Shown one piece after another: positions 28,836 to 34,297 of a DNA stretch of 34,297 nucleotides (within the stretch, counting starts at the first letter, position 1; every line of letters starts with the position of its first letter). Source of the stretch: a virus; the IMG/VR virus record IMGVR_UViG_3300025684_000730, positions 1-34,297 of that record, one strand, 5' to 3'. The position numbers and the translations under genes are program-made. The notes beneath the pieces are model-generated. The model saw only the letters and a list, made by a program, of their open reading frames with translations, was not told the DNA's origin and did not search any database.

Positions 28836-31346
28836 TTGTCATTTTATACATCAGTCAATCGCTATGGGTCTCAGATCCTATATTGTGGCTATAACGACAA
28901 TGGCGTACGTGTCGAAAAGAAAATAAAGTTTGCGCCCACCCTTTTCATTCCAAGTAAAAATAAAAATACGGAATGGGTTTCTCTTGATGGGGTTCCGGTA
29001 GAGCCCTTAGGTTTTCCTACAATGAGAGATGCCAAGAATTTTATCGATCAATACAAAGATGTTGATGGAATGAAAATCTATGGCAACACTAATTATATTC
29101 AGCAATGCATCACAGATATGTATCCTGATGAAATTAAGTTTCGGCCTAACCAAGTTAATATCGTCAATTTTGATATTGAGGTTATGTCCGATGATGGCTT
29201 TCCAAAACCAGAAGAAGCAATTCAACCAATTATTTCTATCGCTCTAAAATCTAGTCAGTCATCAATCTATCACGTTTGGGGTTTAGGAGATTATGATTAT
29301 GAAAAATGTAGTATTGAAATGCATGGTGATCTTATTCAATATCGCAAATTCGATACTGAAGAGGCTTTATTGGCTAGCTTCCATAAGTTTTGGTGCGCTA
29401 ACAGGCCGGACATCGTCACTGGTTGGAACAGTCGCTTTTTCGATATTCCTTACCTTATTAATCGTATCGCACGTATTGGAACTATTGAAGCCGTAAAAAG
29501 ATTATCGCCATGGAATATGGTGAATGAACGTAATACAGAAATCACAGGCCGTATGCAATATGGCTATGAGATTGTTGGCATACAACAAGCCGACTATCTC
29601 GAACTATTTAAGAAATTTGGTTATTCATATGGCGCACAAGAATCATACAAGCTTGATCACATTGCTCACGTTGTTCTCGGTGAAAATAAGTTATCTTACG
29701 AAGAACATGGCAATCTATATACCTTGTATAAAGAAGATCATCAAAAGTTTATAGACTATAACATCAAAGACGTTCAGCTGGTTAATCGCATCGAAGAGAA
29801 GATGGGTCTTATTCAGCTGGCACAGACTATGGCTTATCGTGGTGGTGTTAATCTCGCCGATACCTTTGGCACTACTGCCATATGGGATTCTATTATCTAT
29901 CGCGAGCTTAACAAGAAAAAGATTGCCATACCGCCCAACAATGAAAAGATTAAAAACCCATATCCTGGCGGCTATGTGAAAGAACCTCAAGTTGGTCTAC
30001 ATGACTGGGTTGTATCCTTTGATCTTAATTCTCTGTATCCAAACCTGATTGTACAATATAATATGTCACCAGAGACTCTTATAGGTCAAACAGAGCGGTC
30101 TGGTGTTGATTATTATCTTGAGCTAAACAATAAGGTTTCATCCCAACATTCGGTGGCAGCCAACGGCTCAACCTATCATAAAGAATTTCAAGGCATTCTT
30201 CCTAAGATTATTGAAGCATATTATGCTGAACGTACGCAAATTAAAAAAGAAATGCTTAGTATTGAGCAAGAGTATCAGAAAAACAAAACTGTTGAGCTAG
30301 AGCGAGAAATCAATCGATATAACAATCGCCAAATGGCTATTAAGATTCTACTAAATTCTCTCTATGGCGCGCTCGGTAATAAATACTTTAGATACTTTGA
30401 TATGCGGATGGCCGAAGGTATTACCCTATCAGGCCAGTTATCAGTTATATGGGCCGAAAGAGCCATTAACAAGGAGATGAACAATGTTCTCAAAACTAGA
30501 GACGTGGACTACGTTATTGCGATTGATACTGATTCTCTCTATATTAACATGGGCGCTTTGGTAGAACAATTTAAGCCTAAAGATCCGGTTAAGTTTCTTG
30601 ACAAAATTTGTTCAGAGCACTTTGAGTCAGTGTTAAGTAAGTCTTACGATAAGCTATTCAATCAGATGAATGCCTATAAACCACGTATGGAAATGGGCAG
30701 AGAGGTTATTGCTGATCGTGGTATATGGACTGCAAAGAAGCGTTATATACTAAACGTCCACAATTCTGAAGGTGTTCAGTATGCTGAACCTAAACTTAAG
30801 ATTATGGGCATTGAAGCTATTAAATCTTCAACTCCTGAGGTTGTACGCGATAAGTTTAAAAAGGCATTTAAAATTATCATTAGTGGTAATGAAAAAGACA
30901 CTCAGCAATTTATTACCGACTTCTATAATGAGTTTAGATCTTTACCGCCAGAGAAAATATCTTTCCCTCGGGGTGCACGTGAAGTAACTAAGTGGGCAAC
31001 AAAAAAAGGTGAAAGAATCGCATATAAAAAGGGAACGCCTATTCACATCCGTGGCAGTTTGTTGTATAATGGTCTTATCGATAAATATAACTTACATAAG
31101 AAATATGCCAAGATTCAAAATGGCGAAAAGGTAAAGTTCTGCTATCTTCGAACTCCTAATCCGATTCATGAGAACGTAATTGCTTTTCCTGATTATTTGC
31201 CAAAAGAATTCGGACTAGAAAAATTTGTGGATTACGACTTACAGTTTTCTAAAACGTTTAGCGACCCGCTCAAACCGATTCTAGATCCGACTGGTTGGTT
31301 TATTAATTATGATAACTCAAACACGTTGGAGGATTTCTTTGTATGA
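28836..31346 (+). CDS. 43: Replicative DNA polymerase gp43 (family B)
   Basis: An 836-residue family B polymerase with 3'-5' exonuclease, close to T4 gp43 (898 residues). Exo I is NFDIEVM (Asp113, Glu115), Exo II VTGWNSRFFDIPYL and Exo III YNIKDVQLV. The polymerase motifs are SFDLNSLYPNLIVQYNMSPE (A), KILLNSLYGALGNKYFRYFD (B) and IDTDSLY (C), with TAKKRYIL as the KKRY motif. The C-terminal end (YDNSNTLEDFF) has the hydrophobic tail expected to bind clamp gp45. It starts at TTG with GGAGGT six bases upstream. It has its own early-type promoter and a terminator just before, and leads a run of smaller genes. Confidence 0.97.
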   Translation: MSFYTSVNRYGSQILYCGYNDNGVRVEKKIKFAPTLFIPSKNKNTEWVSLDGVPVEPLGFPTMRDAKNFIDQYKDVDGMKIYGNTNYIQQCITDMYPDEIKFRPNQVNIVNFDIEVMSDDGFPKPEEAIQPIISIALKSSQSSIYHVWGLGDYDYEKCSIEMHGDLIQYRKFDTEEALLASFHKFWCANRPDIVTGWNSRFFDIPYLINRIARIGTIEAVKRLSPWNMVNERNTEITGRMQYGYEIVGIQQADYLELFKKFGYSYGAQESYKLDHIAHVVLGENKLSYEEHGNLYTLYKEDHQKFIDYNIKDVQLVNRIEEKMGLIQLAQTMAYRGGVNLADTFGTTAIWDSIIYRELNKKKIAIPPNNEKIKNPYPGGYVKEPQVGLHDWVVSFDLNSLYPNLIVQYNMSPETLIGQTERSGVDYYLELNNKVSSQHSVAANGSTYHKEFQGILPKIIEAYYAERTQIKKEMLSIEQEYQKNKTVELEREINRYNNRQMAIKILLNSLYGALGNKYFRYFDMRMAEGITLSGQLSVIWAERAINKEMNNVLKTRDVDYVIAIDTDSLYINMGALVEQFKPKDPVKFLDKICSEHFESVLSKSYDKLFNQMNAYKPRMEMGREVIADRGIWTAKKRYILNVHNSEGVQYAEPKLKIMGIEAIKSSTPEVVRDKFKKAFKIIISGNEKDTQQFITDFYNEFRSLPPEKISFPRGAREVTKWATKKGERIAYKKGTPIHIRGSLLYNGLIDKYNLHKKYAKIQNGEKVKFCYLRTPNPIHENVIAFPDYLPKEFGLEKFVDYDLQFSKTFSDPLKPILDPTGWFINYDNSNTLEDFFV

Positions 31347-31555
31347 CAAACTGGCTAAAAAGACTTTTGTATGACAAATACGAAGTCACAATATGGTACA
31401 ATGAAAATGATGGTACTAAGAGAACACAGTTTTTTGAACTATCAGAACTAAGTAAGATTGACCAAACATCTCTTAAAGGTAGAGACATGAAAGGTCATAA
31501 GATTAACATTAAAACTACTGATCAATTTAATTATCAAGTGAGGAAAATATACTAA
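31343..31555 (+). CDS. Small conserved phage protein downstream of gp43
   Basis: A 70-residue protein overlapping the gp43 stop by four bases (ATGA). It has a basic start (NWLKRLLYDKYEVTIWYNEN), a strand-rich middle and a KTTDQFNYQVRKIY ending. The recurring shape (..YEVT.W..... FEfs..... LkG..m.Gh....KTt..FNYQ..KI.) is one I associate with marine T4-like phages, unknown function. Its stop is one base before the next gene's ATG, so translation is coupled on both sides. Confidence 0.75.
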   Translation: MTNWLKRLLYDKYEVTIWYNENDGTKRTQFFELSELSKIDQTSLKGRDMKGHKINIKTTDQFNYQVRKIY

Positions 31556-31965
31556 TGAGTGATTGGGCTAATGACATTTATATGATGCATAATAAGTTTG
31601 GCGTCAAAGAATGGTTCGATAAAAATAAAGATAATAAAGATTTAATGGCTACGTATCTTAAGTTTCGTTTATCAATGTGCCAAGAAGAACTAGGCGAAAC
31701 ATTAGATGCATTTGACAATAAAGATCCAGAAGAGATTGTTGATGGGCTAATTGATATGTGCGTATTTGCTATTGGCACGCTTGATGTATTTGGTGTTGAT
31801 GCTAATAAAGCATGGGATGCTATCTATGAAGCAAATATGTCAAAAGAACCTGGAGTAAAACCTGGTCGACCTAATCCGTTTGGTTTACCAGACTTAATTA
31901 AACCTGCTGACTGGCAGGGTCCTGATCATGAGGGTAACCATGGCGATTTCGCTAACGCTCTTTAA
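31555..31965 (+). CDS. MazG-like nucleotide pyrophosphohydrolase
   Basis: A 136-residue all-helical protein of the MazG / phosphoribosyl-ATP-pyrophosphohydrolase superfamily. The metal motif is CQEELGETLDAF followed by PEEIVDGLIDMCVFAIGTLD, giving the E..E...(n)..E..D arrangement that binds magnesium. The C-terminal KPGRPNPFGLPDLIKPADWQ stretch is characteristic of phage members. MazG-type enzymes hydrolyse nucleoside triphosphates, and phage copies have been suggested to act on (d)NTPs or alarmones. It overlaps the end of the preceding gene by one base, and the next gene starts inside its 3' end, where an inverted repeat covers its stop codon. Confidence 0.83.
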   Translation: MSDWANDIYMMHNKFGVKEWFDKNKDNKDLMATYLKFRLSMCQEELGETLDAFDNKDPEEIVDGLIDMCVFAIGTLDVFGVDANKAWDAIYEANMSKEPGVKPGRPNPFGLPDLIKPADWQGPDHEGNHGDFANAL

Positions 31966-32869
31966 GAGCGTCTTTGATAATAAAACACATCGTAGGATGG
32001 ACTTCGAGAATTGGCAACAGTTCTCGGAGCTTTTCTACAAACTGTCTAAACAACCTTTAAGGAGTAAGAAAGATGCACAACTTATATCGCCAGCTGTATA
32101 CGTTTCTGATACAACTAGGGCCAACAAGAATGTGGATGCTTGGGCAGGTTGGGCTGCTATTGATGTTGACGATCACATTTTTAAGGGCAAACTAGAAGAT
32201 GAACTTAATGAGCGCTTTGGTAATTACACATATGTGTGTTATAGTACCGCTAGTAGCACTCATGAATTTCCAAAGTTTCGTGTGGTTTTCCCGCTTCAAA
32301 CTCCGGTTGAGCAAGATAAGATCAAGCACTTCTGGTATGCGCTCAACTCAGAGCTTGGTAACATGGCAGATAAACAGACTAAAGATTTATCTCGTATGTA
32401 TTATATTCCTGCAACTTACGATAACGCTTATAACTTCATCTTCTCTAATGATAATGGCGAGTATGTTGATCCAGCCAAACTCATGGCAAAATATGAGTAC
32501 GCACAAAAATCAAGCAAAAACTTTATCGACAGACTCCCTGAAGCTTTACAAAAACAAGTTCTTGAACACAAAAAATCAAAACTAGATAACACAAATATAG
32601 TATGGACAAGTTATCGTGACTGCCCTTTCTGGCCAAAAAAATTGGCCAGTGAATATCAGATTATATCTAATACGGGTTGGTATCATAAAATGTACCAGAT
32701 AATGGTTGCGGTTGCTGCAAGAGCAGTCGAACGACAGTATCCGATCACGTCACATGAGATAACTAATCTGTGTCGAGAGTTTGATATGGGAACTGGCAAC
32801 TGGTATGAAAATCGTCCTATGGACGTTGAAGCAGATAGAGCATTAGAATATGTCTACAAAAACATCTAA
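31940..32869 (+). CDS. Primase-like protein of the AEP superfamily
   Basis: A 309-residue protein with a motif series fitting archaeo-eukaryotic primase (AEP)-type nucleotidyltransferases of mobile elements. WAAIDVDD carries Asp75 and Asp77 (DxD, metal site), and VCYSTASSTHEFPKFRVVFP carries His108 and Arg114, the usual s.H.. pR.R...PL arrangement. A conserved SRMYYIPATYD follows. The C-terminal half, with FWPKKLASEYQIISNTGWYH and HEITNLCREFDMGTGNWYEN, could be a PriCT-like helical region. It may synthesise RNA or DNA primers. T4 uses gp61 and gp41; this protein would be additional or alternative, as inference. The frame begins 12 bases earlier, but the ATG at 31940 has GAGGG six bases upstream. 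Confidence 0.55.
   Translation: MAISLTLFKSVFDNKTHRRMDFENWQQFSELFYKLSKQPLRSKKDAQLISPAVYVSDTTRANKNVDAWAGWAAIDVDDHIFKGKLEDELNERFGNYTYVCYSTASSTHEFPKFRVVFPLQTPVEQDKIKHFWYALNSELGNMADKQTKDLSRMYYIPATYDNAYNFIFSNDNGEYVDPAKLMAKYEYAQKSSKNFIDRLPEALQKQVLEHKKSKLDNTNIVWTSYRDCPFWPKKLASEYQIISNTGWYHKMYQIMVAVAARAVERQYPITSHEITNLCREFDMGTGNWYENRPMDVEADRALEYVYKNI
31955..31971. repeat. Inverted repeat across the MazG stop / primase start region
   Basis: ACGCTCTT, one T, then AAGAGCGT: perfect 8-base arms. The MazG-like stop codon (31963-31965) lies in the centre, and the repeat covers codons 6-11 of the primase-like gene, whose ATG is at 31940. No long T tract follows, so it is a weak terminator at best and may instead fold in the mRNA to influence translation. 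Confidence 0.6.
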
Positions 32870-33308
32870 AATCGTTTTAGTTACCGGAGGATTTGATCCT
32901 ATCCATTCAGGGCATATATATTATTTAAATGATGCCAAAAAATTAGGATATAAATTAATAGTTGGTTTAAATTCTGACGAATGGCTAATTCGAAAAAAAG
33001 GAAAAAACTTTCTTTCAATTGAAGAACGTAAGCTTATTGTTGAGAATTTAAAACCGGTTGATTATGTTATAAGCTTTAATGACGAAGATGGATCGGCGTG
33101 CGATGCCATAGAAAGAATATTATCTGATACTTGGGATACAGTGGTATTTGCTAACGGTGGTGATCGAAATAATACAAATACGCCAGAATATATAAAATAC
33201 GAAAAACATCCTGATGTTGAATTTGCATTTGGAGTTGGCGGAAATAAAACAAACTCATCAAGTAAAATTTTAGCTGATTGGCAAAATAACTGTGTACAAA
33301 CGAAATGA
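32850..33308 (+). CDS. HxGH-type nucleotidyltransferase (RfaE2/TagD-like)
   Basis: A 152-residue nucleotidyltransferase. It has IVLVTGGFDPIHSGHIYYLN with the HxGH signature (HSGH), IVGLNSDEWLIRKKGKNFLS as the KkG segment, then LSIEERKLIVENLKPVDYVI, the usual block, and a late NKTNSSSKIL with the ST-type ending. It resembles the ADP-heptose synthase (RfaE2) domain or TagD-like cytidylyltransferases, without identifying the sugar or alcohol phosphate. It is the second HxGH enzyme in the window; the other (2046-2444, minus strand) is a better RfaE2 match. It starts 20 bp inside the primase-like gene and its 3' end contains the promoter of the next gene. Confidence 0.82.
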   Translation: MSTKTSKIVLVTGGFDPIHSGHIYYLNDAKKLGYKLIVGLNSDEWLIRKKGKNFLSIEERKLIVENLKPVDYVISFNDEDGSACDAIERILSDTWDTVVFANGGDRNNTNTPEYIKYEKHPDVEFAFGVGGNKTNSSSKILADWQNNCVQTK

Positions 33309-33321
33309 AATGTGATATAGT
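33293..33321 (+). promoter_or_regulatory. Sigma70-type promoter for the GIY-YIG gene
   Basis: TGTACA (33293-33298), 17 bp, then TATAGT (33316-33321) with TGTGA directly before the -10. The leader is about 14 bases to the ATG at 33342. The -35 is inside the 3' end of the nucleotidyltransferase gene. Confidence 0.7.
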
Positions 33322-33341
33322 GGTCTCAAATGGAGGACACC

Positions 33342-33746
33342 ATGCATATAAAAGAAGTATCAAAATTATTTGTTGAAGCTAATATCAGTAAACAAAAAAC
33401 TTTAAATCATAAAGTTAATAGATTTCAAAAATACGTTCGCTATCCAATCGATAAAAAAATATGGGGTATTTATTTTATATATTTAGAAGATGGAAGATTG
33501 GCATATATTGGAGAAACTATTAATTGTATTTTAACAAGAATTGGTCGCCATAAAATGTCTATGAACGATCCAACCTGGTCAGGTGAGCGATCAGGATATA
33601 AGTTTGTAAAAAATGATTTACAAGATGAAGATTTTATGATAAAATATATTACAGCAGAAGATTTAAATATAACTACTAAACACGATTTGTTAGCAGTTGA
33701 AGGTCTATTTGTACAGCACTTAAAACCTATTGTATATTCGGAGTAA
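33342..33746 (+). CDS. GIY-YIG nuclease-like protein
   Basis: A 134-residue protein with the GIY-YIG nuclease core: WGIYFIYLEDGRLAYIGETI (GIY at 42-44, YIG at 55-57), an arginine in LTRIGRHK (Arg66) and a C-terminal glutamate in LLAVEGLFVQHLKP (Glu120), the expected metal ligand. It lacks any obvious extra DNA-binding domain such as those of homing endonucleases, so it may be a stand-alone DNA-cutting or repair protein rather than a mobile element. The ATG at 33342 has GGAGG six bases upstream; an earlier ATG at 33330 overlaps that ribosome site. It has its own promoter. Confidence 0.78.
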   Translation: MHIKEVSKLFVEANISKQKTLNHKVNRFQKYVRYPIDKKIWGIYFIYLEDGRLAYIGETINCILTRIGRHKMSMNDPTWSGERSGYKFVKNDLQDEDFMIKYITAEDLNITTKHDLLAVEGLFVQHLKPIVYSE

Positions 33747-33748
33747 AC

Positions 33749-34093
33749 ATGAAAGAATCACTAAAAGTCCTGCAAGAATGTGCAGAAATTCAAGCAAGAA
33801 AATCTAACGATTATCAGAACGAAAACTCACGTATTCGTCAAGCTGATTATTATCCACGTGGCGTTATGTCAATCATGGAATTGATTAACACAAAGACTAT
33901 TCGTCTATGGTCTGTACTCGAAGCTATGGAGAATGATCCTAACTATGAACCTAACTTTGAAGGCGTCGAAGACTCACTCAAAGATTTAATTAACTATTCT
34001 TCGTTTGCTGTCGCATACGCTCGTGGTAAGATTGACGGTCAAGACCCTAATCGCGATTTTTTAAATAGGACCAGAAAAAATGACCAAGGATGA
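33749..34093 (+). CDS. DUF1599 / Nmad1-like protein
   Basis: A 114-residue helical protein resembling DUF1599 (nucleotide modification associated domain 1): a KSNDYQNENSRIRQADYYPR stretch (the K..DY region), SIMELINTKTIRLWSVLEAM and VEDSLKDLINYSSFAVAYAR, equal to the usual DslkDL.nYa. This family is MazG-like in fold and associated with modified-base pathways in phages, but a role here is not proven. It begins two bases after the GIY-YIG stop. Its 3' end overlaps the small coiled-coil gene by 14 bp. Confidence 0.72.
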   Translation: MKESLKVLQECAEIQARKSNDYQNENSRIRQADYYPRGVMSIMELINTKTIRLWSVLEAMENDPNYEPNFEGVEDSLKDLINYSSFAVAYARGKIDGQDPNRDFLNRTRKNDQG

Positions 34094-34184
34094 AGAGATA
34101 GAAATACTAAAAGAAAACATTAAGTTTTTACAAGGGCAACTAAATGCTGCTCAAAAACGAATCAAAGAATTGTTGGATGTATAA
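34080..34184 (+). CDS. Very short coiled-coil protein (34 residues)
   Basis: An ATG-started frame of 34 residues, MTKDEEIEILKENIKFLQGQ followed by LNAAQKRIKELLDV. Leucine and isoleucine recur with heptad-like spacing among charged residues, so it should form a short coiled coil. It overlaps the previous gene by 14 bp and the next ATG follows its stop after one base, the compact spacing seen throughout this region. AGGA lies 11 bases upstream. No function is suggested by sequence. Confidence 0.6.
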   Translation: MTKDEEIEILKENIKFLQGQLNAAQKRIKELLDV

Positions 34185-34185
34185 T

Positions 34186-34297
34186 ATGAAATATTGGGTG
34201 AAAGACTGTTGGGATACAGTAATGTGCATGGATAAAAATCCATTGAAAAATATTAACGACTTGGCTACACGGCATATGATTATGCAAATATTGGCTT
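34186..34297 (+). CDS. 5' part of an unidentified gene (partial)
   Basis: The frame starts at ATG 34186, one base after the preceding stop codon, and is still open at the end of the window. The 37 visible residues begin MKYWVKDCWDTVMCMDKNPL and end in MIMQILA. They contain no recognised motif. Spacing against its neighbour supports it as a real gene; its length and function are unknown. Confidence 0.55.
   Translation, partial: MKYWVKDCWDTVMCMDKNPLKNINDLATRHMIMQILA

Noticed and set aside
32199-32585. Alternative plus-strand frame of 128 codons inside the primase-like gene
   Set aside because: The frame with the DxD and PKFR motifs covers it completely, and this one lacks motifs and a start site.
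1-34297. tRNA genes, CRISPR arrays, insertion sequences and attachment sites
   Set aside because: Gaps between genes are at most about 150 bp and contain no cloverleaf, repeat-spacer pattern, transposase or duplicated flank that I could find by eye.

Overview
This window is part of the genome of a T4-like contractile-tailed bacteriophage (class Caudoviricetes). The core gene order resembles marine T4-like phages such as cyanophages: gp13-14-15-16-17-18-19-20-(gp67-like)-21-22-23-(gp3 position)-UvsY-UvsW-gp55-47-46-45-44-62-RegA-gp43. No photosynthesis genes are visible. A DUF1289 gene, a DUF1127 gene and an Hsp20 gene point, as inference only, to a proteobacterial and possibly alphaproteobacterial host rather than a cyanobacterium. 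The DNA is AT-rich by eye, genes are densely packed with many ATGA-type stop/start overlaps, and no gap exceeds about 150 bp. No tRNA, rRNA, CRISPR array or insertion sequence was found.

Layout. (1) 1-213: the 3' end of an unidentified plus-strand gene. (2) 206-2444, minus strand: a four-gene cassette of sugar-type enzymes (HldE/RfaE2-like nucleotidyltransferase, phosphomannose-isomerase-like cupin, NodU/TobZ-like carbamoyltransferase lacking its YrdC domain, and a HAD-fold protein whose catalytic aspartates are missing), with a consensus sigma70-type promoter. (3) 2518-14971: the virion module on the plus strand (neck, terminase, tail sheath and tube, portal, prohead core, protease, capsid, tail completion), read from T4-type late promoters (TATAAATA). 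(4) 14986-24958: recombination, late sigma factor and replication proteins (UvsY, UvsW, gp55, gp47/46, clamp, clamp loader, RegA). A glutaredoxin-phosphomannomutase fusion sits between the two clamp-loader subunits. (5) 24962-28729: an accessory block between RegA and the DNA polymerase, with a 2-oxoglutarate oxygenase, a putative glycosyltransferase, a miniature DegT-type aminotransferase, Hsp20, DUF1127 and small conserved proteins. (6) 28836-34297: DNA polymerase gp43, then small proteins, MazG-like pyrophosphohydrolase, a primase-like AEP protein, a second HxGH nucleotidyltransferase, a GIY-YIG nuclease-like protein, a DUF1599-like protein, a tiny coiled coil and a partial gene.

Regulation. 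Five TATAAATA late promoters precede gp13, gp18, the prohead-core operon, the gp3-position gene and hsp20; gp55, encoded here, would recognise them. Seven further promoters share one design: a TKTACA-like -35, a spacer of exactly 17 bp and a TANNAT-type -10, often with TGN or TGTGN just upstream. They precede the minus-strand cassette, gp55, gp45, gp44, hsp20, gp43 and the GIY-YIG gene, mostly with very short leaders. These look like host-sigma early or middle promoters.

The least ordinary content is the set of nucleotide-sugar or glycan enzymes scattered through the core: isomerase-like cupin, phosphomannomutase, two nucleotidyltransferases, carbamoyltransferase, aminotransferase and glycosyltransferase. 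Together they could form a phage-encoded pathway for making or decorating a sugar. That link is inference. All family calls come from reading motifs by eye; no database search was run.
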